A stretch of DNA of 64,000 nt from Ianthella basta (GCA_964019415.1 OZ025870.1:2654501-2718500); one strand, 5' to 3'; counted from the stretch's first letter, positions 11,496-23,262 are shown. Translations and numbers: made by a program. The notes: generated by a model not told the origin, from the sequence alone.

Positions 11496-14118
11496 AACAT
11501 ACCTTCCAATGGAGGAGACATTGACATAGGGTTCAAGTTGAGCCTGGATCGTGCAGTTGCTTGAAAGATAGCAGGTCTCATTCTTGCCGCTATACAAGGT
11601 TATGTCAACTAGAGGAGGAAGGGTGGGAGGGAGGAGGGAGTGAAAGTGAGCAGAAAGGCAATTTTTCATCATCCAAGCTTGGATCCTTTATTCAGAGGTT
11701 AATCTCTATACCCCTTTCCAATTCCTTACCCCTCAACTCTCATAATAGCTAGTGTGTTTACTTAACTTACTGTTTCATTTGTGCTCAAGGGGAGTAAGGA
11801 TCACTTTCCTTAACTTAGCTCCTCACTCCACTCTCTACCCTCTCCCTCCCTTTCTACATCCCTCTCTCCTCATGCCTTCTTTTTTCTCCTTCCATTCGTT
11901 TTCAAAACTCACAGGTATTAGTGCTGCGTGAGAGTTGGATGTCATGAGTAGAAGCATCAAACTTCCATTTCTCATACTGCTCCACAGTCACATGAAGCAA
12001 TGGAGGGTCATTTGGGTGGGTGGCATCGGGGTCCTCAAAATAATCGTATGTAGCCACTCCTATGTTCTGAATGTTGTAGTACTGAGTAGATGATAAGTAT
12101 AAGCACAGGATGTTGGAGAGGTGTGGTGAATATATGATAGTATATATATATGAAACAGGTCATGTACGTATACATGCAGTACTGTGACATCTTTGTGGCC
12201 AGATCTGGTACGTAAACTTGTAATATTATGTTTCAAGTAAAACCCTTTTGCATGGTCAGCATCTTTCCAAATCTAATGTTTTGGCAACCTGGATAGAGTG
12301 AGATTGCATTCAAACGGTCAATTTTGCTGCAATTGTTAATACATGAGTTTCTGGCAAAATAGTATTTGAGGAGCCACAATCCTCCTGTACATAATGGAGC
12401 TAAGCCCGAGTATCCGTGTTCCGTATTGTTGGCACCGTTCTGTATTCTTAGGGCGTTCCGTATTCTTAGTTGCGATCCGTATCCTTAGCAGCGTTCACCA
12501 ACGTCGGAATCACATGCAACAACATGGACAGGGACATGATTGCATCAGGTTACTTCTCAGTGCATTTTATTCTACACCCAACAACATGCAAAGTTGTGTT
12601 AATGCGACTGTGCTTCTTAGGAACATCCCACCTAGGTCAACACTTGCTACAGCAAAGACAAGAGCAAGCATCATGTTATGGACATTAACTGGCTCTGTTG
12701 TGAGACATGCACGATTCATTTTTGATTTAGACCATGTGCATGACCACGTGATTCATTGTTCGCTGTTTTGTTCTGTTAAGTGCATATGCAAGCTGTTAAG
12801 TGCATCTTTGCCAGACCAGCGCCGAGTAGCTCCTTCGGCGGGCTTCCCTGCTAGTAATTTATAATAGCTAGTGTGTTACTGTTTCATTTGTGCTCAAGGT
12901 GGTAAGAATCACTTTCCTTAACTTTACTCCTCACTCCACTCTCTACCCTCTACCTCCCTTTCTACATTCCTCTCTCCTCACAGTGTCAGCAATCCTTTGC
13001 ATTTGATGGTAGAGATTGTCCATGGAGTGCACTATCCTGTCGTCCTCACAGCCAAAGTCCAGAAAGAGAGTATTGATGGTGTCCTTATTGCTCAGGACAA
13101 ACTCAGTCAGTGCAGATCTGCTATCTCCAAATTTGTAACTCTAGATTGCAATTGGAGATATAATAGATACCACTGAAATGGCGACTTGCTTCTAAAATTT
13201 AATGATGATTCTAAAACTAAAACATCTTTCCAATTGCAGTGTGCTTGTGTAATTCTAAATCCCATTGATGTATGTGATGGGCAGAGTATCTCATAATAAT
13301 TATACACGAACATTGTGGACAGTGTTCACATGTAGTTTCTGTGATGTTGCAACAGCCATTTATATATTATTGCATGCAATAAATGCTTGTTGCTGATTAC
13401 CTTTCCTTCATTTCTCGTTAATTGGATGGCTGCCCTATGAAGTAGGAATAGTGACTGGCAGAGAAGGAGAGCAAGGAGAAGGCTCACACGTACAAATGTA
13501 CAGGAGAGCTCTGTTTCTAGATGTCTGGCATCACCATTATTTACTAGTGATATGGACATCATCAATATGAGGGGAGATAATTTGATTGGAATAGAGAGTT
13601 ATTATTATGGATCTATAATAGTTAAATGCTGAACAATTAGTATCCTCTAGGATTTATAGATTTCCCAGCACTCAGGCATTTGCACTGTCAAGCTTCATGC
13701 TCCAAATACCTCAGACACCTCTTGGTCGCATTTGACTCATACTTACATACTGGTACATTATAATGGAAGAAGATGATGCATGAGTGCAAACTCTTCATAA
13801 TAAATAATTATGTTAACCATTAATGTAGATGCAATCTTCTTGTACTACAGAATGCAAGCAATACACACAGCGTATGGATGCCCATGCTTGCAGACACCAT
13901 CCGACTCACACACCCTCACGCACAGAGACGCAGCCATACACTCACACATACACACATGCACACACACCTGAGCTGTGACCAAACAGATTGCAAGGATCTG
14001 TAAGAGCAGTTTCATGGGGTAGCGTGCTGAGCATATTCCATAGCTGTTGCGCCACTTCTGAAGAGGATTTTTCAAATGGAACTGCAGGCCATGGCGAATT
14101 TCTTCCTCTTGCTTATCT
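3935..14118 (-). CDS. TRPML copy 2: mucolipin-like cation channel, multi-exon
   Basis: Mucolipins are six-helix TRP cation channels of endolysosomal membranes. Exons on the minus strand, 5' to 3': 14118-13968 (cytosolic N-terminus and S1, KNPLQKWRNSYG then ILAICLVTAQ); 13140-12982, 12081-11913, 11608-11503, 10538-10430 and 9969-9867 (lumenal domain); 9704-9595 (S2); 9181-9032 (S3); 8858-8748 (S4, GVFFQWCGLLHFLNYF); 8440-8318 (S5, FPSVVRLVVCGG then GWLVFGPYH); 8186-7977 (pore LFSLLNGDDIF and S6); tail exons 7661-7613, 5886-5807 and 4099-3935. All introns are GT-AG and every junction is phase-compatible; tail exons 2 and 3 are the least certain. The 11608-11503 exon has three N-glycosylation sequons (NET, NCT, NVS). 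The start codon exon was not found. Translated length from S1 is about 600 residues; human TRPML1 has 580. Confidence 0.85.
6143..6800 (-). mobile_element. 5'-truncated LINE 3' fragment (RT C-terminal zinc-binding region)
   Basis: The minus-strand ORF downstream of a (TG)n tract encodes about 175 residues rich in Glu, Arg and Lys. It has a zinc-knuckle-like motif CKNCDNGEVEDVKHFVCRC (C-x2-C-x9-H-x3-C when spaced by eye) followed by EERREMARLMNEI. Such segments sit at the C-terminal end of non-LTR retrotransposon polymerases. No polymerase core is present, so the copy is 5'-truncated, ending at the (CA)n tract at 6799-6847. Below the stop at 6283 the sequence runs into a short AT microsatellite at 6143-6177, resembling a LINE 3' tail. 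It lies in an intron of TRPML copy 2. Confidence 0.65.
6799..6847. repeat. (CA)n microsatellite
   Basis: Uninterrupted CA dinucleotide run of about 24 units at the truncated 5' edge of the LINE fragment. It produces the long poly-Cys/Val and His/Thr ORFs in several frames, which are artefacts. Confidence 0.95.
7977..8186 (-). other. Copy 2 pore and S6 exon
   Basis: This 210-bp, phase 0/0 exon encodes 70 residues. It holds the pore helix and selectivity filter NGDDIF (TRPML1 has NGDDMF), then LYLFIILFIYVVLSVFIGL (S6) and ITDTYKKLT. Both acidic filter residues of the mammalian channel are kept, so a calcium-permeable pore is likely. The splice donor is GTGAGT at 7976-7971 and the acceptor is CCAG at 8190-8187. 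Confidence 0.85.
10214..10409. mobile_element. Pogo/Tigger-like MITE in a TRPML copy 2 intron
   Basis: The ends are imperfect terminal inverted repeats: left TACAGTTTATAACCTGTCTA and right TTAGACAGGTTTCACTGTA. About 195 bp lie between the outer ends, with no coding capacity. The CAGT end and the GGTCACTGC / AGGCAGACACCTCT interior resemble short pogo/Tigger derivatives with TA target sites. A related half-element is seen at 31113-31180. It sits in the intron between the exons at 9867-9969 and 10430-10538, clear of the splice sites. Confidence 0.65.
10815..11491. mobile_element. SINE-like repeat flanked by (TTA)n tracts
   Basis: Two TTA/ATT trinucleotide tracts (10815-10875 and 11443-11491) enclose about 565 bp of GC-richer sequence. 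Part of the interior (around 10960-11060) aligns with 60825-60930, sharing for example GCAACGGAGG, GCTGCTA and CAACGAC blocks at matching spacing. Both copies end near an AACAAAC-type tail. The internal part also shows two related blocks ending ATGGCGTCTCGGCCC and ATGGCGTATCGGCCC, about 150 bp apart. This suggests a dispersed non-coding retroposon that landed in, or generated, a trinucleotide tract. It lies inside an intron of TRPML copy 2, 12 bp from the donor of exon 11503-11608. Confidence 0.6.
11747..11880. repeat. Intronic direct repeat, copy a (matches 12865-12981)
   Basis: This stretch begins ATAGCTAGTGTGTTTACTTA and continues through a pyrimidine-rich segment. It is repeated at 12865-12981 with small indels. 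In minus-strand orientation both copies lie in the intron just downstream of a lumenal-domain exon (11913-12081 and 12982-13140 respectively). The second abuts the donor site directly. Confidence 0.75.
12865..12981. repeat. Intronic direct repeat, copy b (matches 11747-11880)
   Basis: Second copy of the intronic direct repeat. Its right end coincides with the GTGAGG donor of the exon at 12982-13140. The region between the two copies contains a unique lumenal exon (11913-12081) and a GC-richer insertion around 12390-12860 with short repeats of CCGTATTCTTAG type. Confidence 0.75.
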
Positions 14119-16345
14119 CTGTAGCATTAATAAATACAATCACCAAGCAATAAGGAAATGCTTAAAGAACTATTTACAGCGATTTCTGTCTAAAGATCAA
14201 TCATCTGTCTTGAACACAACATACTTACTACTGTGCGTATTATAAACCTTTTTGGCAGTAAAACTACTAGCTAACTATACAAGATTAGAATCACTTATCA
14301 TTATCTACATGTCACAGCCATCAGCAATACTCATATCATTTTCTAAATATCACAACGAATGAGATTCTTGCTAGATTAAAGGATAGCTGCTGCGTAGAAA
14401 TAGCTGAGAAGGAAAGAATCATAAGCGTAAACACAGCAAGGCCCGATGGAAGAAGCTACGTCTGAAGACAAAGCTGATGGAAGGAGCTATGGTCTGAAGA
14501 CCTTAAGGCAACTTGTCGAAACAAGTCAAGATCGGCGTTGTTACTGTCCGTAGACCTTTGAAACGACTTTGAGATTCTTATATAACATGATTGTGCTGTA
14601 GAGTGGGATAGGACAACCACATATTGCAGCAGACATAAATGGCCGTGATATAAACTTCACATGCACTATGTCCACAACAACGCATGTGTATGGGATTTAT
14701 TGTCACATGCACTCTGCCCACCAATTGCAAGTACATTCTTATTTTGCCTCTATCGCAGTAGCCATTCAAACAAGAGTCTATCAAATTGCCTCTGTTCCAT
14801 AAATTAGTACAGATTGGTATTATATGAACAAAGTGAGCGGATATGCACAATTTCTAACAGTTGATTGTGGGGGCCGTGTCCTACAAGGAGACAGGAAAAG
14901 CAAGCCAGGTAAGGTCCAACCACTGCTGTAAGTTCTCTGAGAAAGGCAGTCAGCTTGAAGGTTTGTAGCAAAAGAAAACAGCATTTAAACTGTGCCAATT
15001 TCTATGACGAGTAAACTTGTCATTAATTCGTGCCTAAAGGGTTCATAGAATTAATAGAGGTGATAAAGCACTTTTAAGCTAACAACAGAGGTATACACAT
15101 TGCACTTCATTGATTGTGATAAGACTCATCCAGAACAGAGGATGACACATGACCACCTTATATAGGCCTGCATGTGCTACTCTACCTGCCTCTACATATG
15201 TACTTTAATGAGTCACATCCCATGCATAGCCTATGCATATGCTGCACAAATATTGGCAATGGCAGCAGAAAAATTAGCATAGCATTGGCAGTGTAACATG
15301 GCACAGAGACGGTTGATCATGCATGAAAGTAATTACTGTTGCATGCGCAAGATGGTGTGCAGTTTCAGGTGTATCGGGCAAGAATAAGTACAAAGTAGTG
15401 AGACTATGACATTTTTGCCCTCCCCCTCTCTTTCTCACCATGTACATGTGTAGTTCCCAATGTTGTCTTTCATTTACGTACCTACATACCTAATGGGCTT
15501 GCAATGGAAGAGTTAGTGCTCGCTGACTTGGTTTAGGACATACACTTAGTGTTCAAGTAGTCTTGAGTAGACAGACTGTCATTTTCCTCATGATGGAGTC
15601 TGAGCAAAATGGCAGTCTGGTTACGCAACACACATTTGAGGCATGTTCTCCTTCACAAGTGTTGTTTGTGTTAAAGTTGTCGGTGAAGTAAGTATAAAGT
15701 GGTTATAGGTTTGCTAAAACCAATACACGATCCATTCACCTAACAAGGGAGGCTAACAAACTAAGTATTATCTGTTGAGGTTAAAACTTTAAACACCTGA
15801 GACAAAGTATACATCTTTTCATCTCGGATGTGGGACTCAGCATACTTTCTGGGACTATCCTGGGCAATCTGTGACAGTTAGCACCTATGCCTCTGCCTTC
15901 CCTCCCATTTGTCTCTTCTCTATTTCATGTATTCTCATCTGATTCTTTTCTCTGACTTACTCATTGGGCTCCTCCTCACATTTACAGCAGCAACAACCTG
16001 GGAGTGAGGGATGACAGAGAGTATGAGGTACAGAAGATAAGGAGAGGTAACACATGCCATTGTGTATTGTCAGTAAACATTTGCATGTGTCCCCAGATAC
16101 TGCACAAAAGGTTATATGTCACCACAGCATTGGTGCTAACCTATTCCCTGGCCAGAACTTGTAATGGAGCAAGGAAACATGTTCTCCTTCTCCCCCACTG
16201 TAATTCCACTAATGCAACATTTGCGGAAACACATTTTGATTGCATTACATAGAACAGAACCTGGAGTGGGGATGGCATAATGAATTAATGGGGCACAGAG
16301 AGTGCAGATACTGCAGGCCACAGGAGAGGACACACATGCAATAGC
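14119..16345. other. Upstream region of TRPML copy 2; start exon not identified
   Basis: The S1 exon of copy 2 begins with one base of a split codon, so at least one upstream coding exon ending in phase 2 must exist. I could not identify it with confidence here. A short imperfect internal repeat occurs at 14435-14510 (GATGGAAGAAGCTACG / GATGGAAGGAGCTATG). Otherwise I see only AT-rich sequence with short ORFs. Confidence 0.4.
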
Positions 16346-16346
16346 A

Positions 16347-16437
<91 letters not shown>
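16346..16437. repeat. (CA)n microsatellite
   Basis: About 45 CA units, nearly pure. It accounts for the His/Thr and Cys/Val ORFs at 16136-16541. Confidence 0.95.
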
Positions 16438-16443
<6 letters not shown>

Positions 16444-16935
16444 ATACATACACACGTATACGTCCACAGATAATGCATGCACAACTTATAACTCAAATTA
16501 CTCCAGCAACTTGTGCAACATCCTTTCAGTTTAGTACATGAAATGGAATCTGGAGAGAGGATGGCACAATGAATGGAGCAGGGAAAGTGCAGATCATGAC
16601 ATTGTCTAGAGCAGAAGAGCTAGGACATATGCACACACACTTGCACGCACACACACACACAAACACACACGGGGCAAAACTTTTTATTACTATGAGAATA
16701 GTACAACATTGCAAGTATTTCAAGCTAAAAATCTCGTGGGCTATCACTCTAACTCAAAGTACTCGCTCCCTTTGGTCGCTGCTCTGTCACACATCATAGG
16801 TAAGCATGACTTTGTGTCAAGGCACCTCAGTCACCTCAGCACCTTATGCGATAACATCAGACATTTTCATTACAGCTACATTAATTACAATGGGAATGTA
16901 CATAGATTATAAAGATAGCTACGGGTGAATGCACC

Positions 16936-17512
16936 ATTTTCACTGGAAAAATCTGTGACTTTACTAGCTTTACTGAGAGTTAAATCTATCTTAAATGTGA
17001 TGGCATTTAACTTTAAGACAACTTTAAGTTCTAACTTTCACCTTTAAGGAGTTCCAACTTTCACGAACTTTAAAACACAAATACTGTGATCTAAAGCTAA
17101 CTTATAGTTGACAAGAATAACTATAATATATCTTTAAGTTTCAACTTTCAGCTATAAGGTATGACTAATTCAGCAACTTTAGTTTGTATTTAACTGTGAG
17201 CTAAAGCTAACTTAAATTAGAAAACAACTACCTTTAAGATGACTTTAAGTTTCACTTTCACTTATACAGGTGAGCAGTACCTCATTAGCTTTAGTGTGTA
17301 CATACTGTGAGCTAAACCTAGCTTAAATTTGGAACAGCTATAATTACTTTTAAGTTTCAACTTTCACTTATAGGTGGGCAGTACCTCGTTAGCTTTAGTA
17401 TGTATATACTGTGAGCTAAAGCTAACTTAAATTTGGAAACACCTACCTTTAAGATCACTTTTAAGTTCCAACTTTCACGTATAGGCGAGCAGCATATTAT
17501 AATTATATATAA
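16936..17512. repeat. TTTAAG-rich repeat with about 105-bp internal units
   Basis: Four diverged units of 103-112 bp are anchored on CTGTGAGCTAAAGCTAACTT-like blocks at about 17088, 17194, 17306 and 17409. Each also contains a CTTTAAGTT(T/C)CAACTTTCA block. The left edge reads CACTGGAAAAATCT. A second TTTAAG-rich tract at 20043-20500 ends in the complementary AGAATTTTTCCAGTG. Both may belong to one MITE-like family. No coding potential. Confidence 0.65.
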
Positions 17513-18718
17513 TTATTCGACTTCACTCTGCACATGTTTATATGAAGCTAGGCTTATATGCCTGACACTGCATGTGCAAGCCCAATATGTCATAACTGCT
17601 CACATGGTCGTCTCTTGTAACAGGCGTGACCAGTGAAGATGTCACATGCAAGATTGATCACCTTACTGGACCATATGCATGACCCTGCATTCCACACAAC
17701 AACATGCAGTCCATGACCAGGAGGTGAAGCAATCGTGCACAAGGACTGCGCCTAAAATGCACACTATGCATGCTATAGTTATAGCTACTACTTTATGTCA
17801 TCCCTTAGAGAGAACTGCAGACAGCCACAATCAATGTAGCTGTTTCGCCCTGTTTGGGGACTCCTCAGTGCAGTGCACTCTCAACCCTTGCATGCAAGGT
17901 GCAGCTAGTGTGTTAATAACATGCAAGCATCAGTTGTGCAATACACACATCGTGAACTGAAATAAGGTGATCTTAGGCCGATTTACATAAACTCCAATGC
18001 AAATGACACACATAAGTGTATTTCAGGCAATACCAAGCCATCATCAGGTTTGCTGGGAGCGAATGTGGCTGTCTGAACTTCACAGTGAAACACAGACCTA
18101 CTATTAGTTGAGGCAAGCAAAGTCGTTCACAGATGCAGACTAGGGTACACACAGATGCAGACTAGGGCGAAGAGGCGCAAACAGCTACACACTGTAATAC
18201 ACCACACTCTGCAAGCAAACATGACTGGGCAGTCTGTTTAGAAAACAACACAAGTTTACTGGACACTAGCACACGACACCAGTAGGACTAGGCACCTACT
18301 TACTAAAACTAGCTCTTGCACTATTAATTTTACAACTCAGTATGCTTTAATGATTTGAAACTGTATCTCTAATATCATGCATAGAATCATGTGTACTTGG
18401 AAAGTAATCAACAGGAGACTTTCCATATACTCATATGACATGAGACGAAGAGTAGGACCTTTCATATGTATACCTATATCAAATAGCTATGCCCCTTGTG
18501 CATCACTAGACACCTATGCCACACGAATGGTGTACAGGCACAAACCACCAACCTATCATATGATCAGAGCTAATTAAACAGCTGCAAGCTAGCAAAAATA
18601 AGTTTGAGTTCGAATCAATCGGGTAAGAAGAAATTCCCTAAAAAGGAAAGACACTTAGCTAGCCAGTACATGCGAGTACTAGTCTCACGTAGGCTATGCG
18701 AGTACACCATGTGGGTTT
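17513..18718. other. No gene recognised
   Basis: Short ORFs only (for example 17679-17960 plus), without domain signatures or consistent exon series. Confidence 0.35.
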
Positions 18719-18894
18719 GTTACATAATCACGTGAACATACTGAATCACTGTCAGTGAAGTCTGAAGTGCGTACACACACTCGCTGACACGCACGTACCC
18801 ACTGTAGCTACGTACTGATTTTACCTTTCCTTTCCAAAGTAAGGCGACGGCGTTAGCCCTGTACCAGCAACAAGTGAAGAAAGCGGGACAGGTA

Positions 18895-18985
18895 AAGAAA
18901 TCTAGCCGTTGTGCTACCGCCATTTTGTTGTAATGACGTCATCAGCCCGCGCGGTTGTTTTAAATTTGAAGATGCATCTTGGGCG
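18895..18985. promoter_or_regulatory. Possible CpG-containing promoter with CRE palindrome
   Basis: A full CRE-type palindrome TGACGTCA occurs at 18935-18942 in a locally CpG-richer patch (CCCGCGCGG follows). An ATG context lies on each side: a minus-strand ATGGCGG at about 18923 and a plus-strand ATG at 18972. The plus ATG opens a 57-bp frame ending at a plausible GTAAGC donor at 19029. I could not find a matching downstream exon in phase, so the gene or genes it might serve are unknown. Confidence 0.25.
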
Positions 18986-20042
18986 GAATCAGGCTGACCG
19001 GGGTTGTGTTCATGATCTATGTGCTATCGTAAGCACACACGTTAGAATGTTAGGCTCAACAGCTTCTCGAAAAGCAGTAATCAAGGTCTTTTGGTGAGTC
19101 TTTAGTTATGTTGCTACTAGCTGGTCATCTGCTGAATAGATTGTAACTAGGTAGTTTACAGGTAGTTTGCTAGCTTATTCACAATCAAGTAAGTTGTATG
19201 AGATTGGAACTTGATTGCGATGCTCACCGTGCGTGCATATTCGCGTTTGTCATCAGTGTCTCCATTGCCCCTGGCCTTCGGTAGCAGGGATTTCTCAGCT
19301 GGATAGCTATTTGTTCAGGTGAGACTATAGCTGATGAGAAAGCAGCCAGTAACTCAAATCATTGGCACTACGTTAACATGCAAGAGCCTTGAAACACTTT
19401 AGTAAATGATTAATAGCTAGTAGCTGTGTTGCTGACCTGTTTCATCAGAATAGGTATGAGATATGTATTTCATAGACCTGTAGCCTGTGCCACTGACTGC
19501 ATTTTTACTGCATGCTGCAGGTGTTACACCATCAGCTATCCATGGAGAGCAATATGGAGTGGAAGTTTGATTGTGAACCACCCTGAGAAGACGCACATCT
19601 CATTGGAGAGCAGGTGTGCTCCTTGTGTGTGTGTGCGTGTGTGTGTGTGTGTGTGTGTGCTTACCTCCATGCCTGTGGTTGTTGCATACATTGTAGACAT
19701 TATATCATATGCATTGCAGCAGGCTGTACTCACTGATTGTCTCATTTTATTGCCACCAGGCTCCAAGGCATGGAGAGCTCTCATCAATATCCATGCAAGT
19801 TCTCAACAGCAAAACGATCATTAAGAGGTGTAGGGCTGAGTGTTGTATCGCTCATACAACCATGCACCTGCAATTTTACAGAAGCAGTTTATGCTCCTTG
19901 TCATTCTGCCTGTCAAGTAACTTTACTGCATGTTCTTGCCTGTTTGACTACAGCAAACCTCACTGTTTCATTCTTCATCATTCATCTTTAAATGTACACA
20001 CAATGTCCTGTACCAAACTGCAACTTTATTATACAGATCATC

Positions 20043-20500
20043 ACTCTTAAAGTTACTGAAAGGTACACTTTAAAGTCTTTCTTTACTGTATTTAAGGTTG
20101 TGACCATCTGTCATATTTACTAACTGTTTAAATACGCTTTAAAGCTAGTAAATGCCCGATTTAAGGGTTACCTTATAGATGACATAAATTTAGTAAAGAT
20201 AATAACATTTAAAGATGAATTAAAGCTTACTTAAAGGTACCCTTATAGGTGTCACTGCATTGCATTTAAGTTGCCTTTAAGCATTCCTTTAAGTCACATT
20301 TAAGTGACCATCTTTACTGTAAGTTTAAGTCATCAAAAAATCAATGCTTAAATCGGGCATTTACTAGCTTTATGACTTACTTAAACATTCAGTAAATGTG
20401 AAAGCTAGTGACAGCCTTAAATTCAGTAAAGCTATCTTTAAGTCCACTTTAAGGTACATTTAAGTGATACTTATAGGTAAGAATTTTTCCAGTGTTTGAT
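20043..20500. repeat. TTTAAG-rich repeat with inverted segment
   Basis: Dense in CTTTAAG/CTTAAA motifs. A 23-bp segment at about 20139-20161 (TAAAGCTAGTAAATGCCCGA and following) recurs in inverted orientation at about 20350-20372, giving a stem with a loop of about 190 bp. The right edge AGAATTTTTCCAGTG is complementary to the left edge of the repeat at 16936. MITE-like and non-coding. Confidence 0.6.
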
Positions 20501-20582
20501 GTGTGAGTGGTCCTTATCTAACTTGAAAATTATGTCACAGTGGCTGTGCAACTGTGGTTGCCTGTTCACAGTCTAAATACGC

Positions 20583-20586
20583 ACAC

Positions 20587-20619
<33 letters not shown>

Positions 20620-20621
20620 TG

Positions 20622-20653
<32 letters not shown>

Positions 20654-20664
20654 CACACACACAT
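20583..20664. repeat. Interrupted (CA)n microsatellite
   Basis: CA dinucleotide tract with a few GCAC interruptions. The overlapping His/Thr and Cys/Val ORFs are artefacts. Confidence 0.9.
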
Positions 20665-23255
20665 ATACTTCCACTGTCCTCAGATACCACCCTATACCTC
20701 GTATAACACCTACTGCATTCCTTTTTCTTCCACAACATTTGCACTGCTCTGGCAGGCAGTCTGAGGAAGAAAGGAGTAGAGTATTTGGGATTGGATTGTG
20801 TGAGCTGGCTGACTACAAAGAGAGGACATGCAGACACACATATCCACATAACATGCACAGTGGGTTAAGTCACCCCAGCATTTGCGGCAACAGCGTTTCA
20901 GCCATTGAGGTAGTGGAATGGAGCCTGTTGATGGGTGTTTAGGAACAAGAGGTAGATAGATCAGACAATGAGTATATAGTGGACTGACTCACACTCACTG
21001 TGTCCATAGTCACTCCACTCCATTGCGCTCACCAAAAGTGTACTTGTGCAAACTCCCACAGACAGTCTTTTTATCCGGTATCTGCCAACAAATATAGCTT
21101 TCATCAACATCTTCAAGCATATCAAGCTTGATAAAAGAAAATGGGTAAACCAAAATGAGAGCATCAATCATTTTTCTATATGAAGAGGTAAGATTACACA
21201 CAATGATGAACACAAGGAACATTTTGCTCCAGATTTAGCGAGCAGACAACACATATGTTCTACTTAATAATATAGCATTTCACAAACACATTTATACAAC
21301 AGTTAATTGAGTCATTGGCTTACATAATGGAAGTATTGCACATATCAAGTTGACAATCACACAAGTAAGACAGTGGCAATAATTTTTGTTGTTGTTTTAC
21401 CCGAAGTACAATATTGTTAATAAGCCTTCATTGGAATATACTTAATACTAGCTAAATACTTGCCTTTTGGGTGGGCTCCTAGCATGTCAATTATGCAACA
21501 GTCTATTTCACTGGGAGAAGTCAGTAGTCTCTAGATGTGTGAGAATTCTTTGAGCACAGACATCAATTTCTTATGTTGATTCATTTGTCTAAAGGTGTCC
21601 AATAGTGAAAGTAATCAAGCACTTTATGTCACTTGTTCCCCAGACTGCTCTGATGTAGCCTTTCAAGTTTGGCACAGACAGTGTGGTTGCCATCCATCCA
21701 AACCCAATGGAGTATTTCTTAAGCAGATCGAAACATATGTTATCAGAAGATAATTTGTGCTCATATTTGAAATGATACACTAAAGCATGGGAGTCTCCTT
21801 TGATGTGGTTAGGTGTGTATATCACCAGGAGTGCATAATGAATATAATGCATGCACTCCTTATATCACTATATATGACACCTCATTAAATGTTCATGCTG
21901 TTGAAAGGCCAATAGCTATGTATTATGTAGTTTTCTTATATTTAATATATATACTTGTGCTCCCAGGTGCCTTAAAATATTTTTGAATTGTGTGCACTCG
22001 TTTCCACTTGAAATTCAATGAAGATAGCAGATAGACTAAAAATGGTAGTTGCCCTGTGCGTCCGTACGTGAGCTCTCGTGCCAGACCTGTGCCCATAGGT
22101 GCCCTGCATCATGCACTAGAAGCATGCAATAATAGCAATCTGCATGCAGGGATATGTGCCTATACATGGAGATAATTGGTCTGCAGTGCATCTCCTCACA
22201 TTAGACCTAGATATAGTTATTGATGTACTATAGTCCACTCTGGCCTCAAAACCCACTTTGACTTAACTTTAACCAATGTCAAGTTACAACAATATTGCTA
22301 CCTGACAGATGCTTAAAGCATATATACCCTGTTGCTGGGCAACGCGAAGGTGTTGAATTCCATAACCAGTGTCTAACTGCAATAAGATCGAGGCCCACTC
22401 CGGTGTCTAACTGCATTAATAGCTCTTGGTTCTTATATCACTTTACCAAAATTAATATGGAAGGTATTATTGATAACAACGAAGGTGTCAATTCACACCA
22501 AAGCACAACACACAAGTGCGTAGTCAGCTTCAGCTTTGCATGGCTTTGGGACTGGAGAGTGCGCAAAGCAGTGAAAAGGGAGCGAAATACCTCACTCAAT
22601 CAAGCTATATACAACGTAAAGTGGTCCATAGCCAAGCAAGATAAAACATGTATATACATGACCCGCACAGTGCACAAGTGAGAAACAGCAGACACGTGCA
22701 CATGCAAATTCGTATGCAAGATCTAGAGGCACTCAAACTCATGGCAGCAGTGGCAAAGCACTGTTTCAAGAGTAGAAAGTCGACCGCCGAGCGCAAAGAA
22801 CCCTTGAAGGCCGAGTACATTGCACAAAGCCTCAATCACTTAACTGGCTCCTTAGGGGGTTGCTCCAATGGTTTAACTTCAGGCAAAAACTTCACAGCAC
22901 TGGTTAAAAACTGGAAGTGAACAGCGTTCTCCTTGTCCGCAGTGCTGCAGGACACTATCCTTTTCGATTTGTCGAGTCGTAGGCACTTTCGCTTCAATGG
23001 GGGGCGCAGTTCTCTTTACATTTCCCACAGTTATCCACATCATGGCAGCAGCAGTCTACGAAGCCACCAGGCGCTTTGAGGCGATAGCCTTTCTGGAGCA
23101 CTCGTACAATACCATTGCTTCTCCAAAACTCCTGCCAAATGCGAATAAAAGCTAGGAGGCTCCTAGACTCCCGCCAAATGCGTATAGCGGGATATATAAC
23201 ACATATATAAACCACTGTGCTTCGGTGTATATCTATTAGGTGGATACAAAAGACT
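20665..23255. other. Intergenic; a few unrecognised ORFs
   Basis: On the minus strand, 21852-21589 (87 codons) and 21222-21010 (70 codons) have amino-acid compositions closer to real protein than the surrounding ORFs. They could be exons of an unrecognised gene. On the plus strand, 22448-22681 and 22699-22920 form two overlapping-frame ORFs rich in Lys and Arg that could be a frameshifted transposase-like remnant. None has a domain I can name. Confidence 0.25.
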
Positions 23256-23262
23256 TTAACTT

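Noticed and set aside
10642-11672. ORFs ending in poly-Tyr or poly-Ile
   Set aside because: They come from (TTA)n/(ATT)n tracts. Only the part over 11503-11608 on the minus strand is a real exon.
16136-16541. His/Thr and Cys/Val ORFs
   Set aside because: Translation of the CA microsatellite at 16346-16437.
18972-20050. Possible spliced plus-strand gene (first exon 18972-19028, later open segments near 19521 and 19760)
   Set aside because: The donor after the first segment is plausible, but the next candidate segment hits a stop in the only phase-compatible frame, and no domain is recognised.
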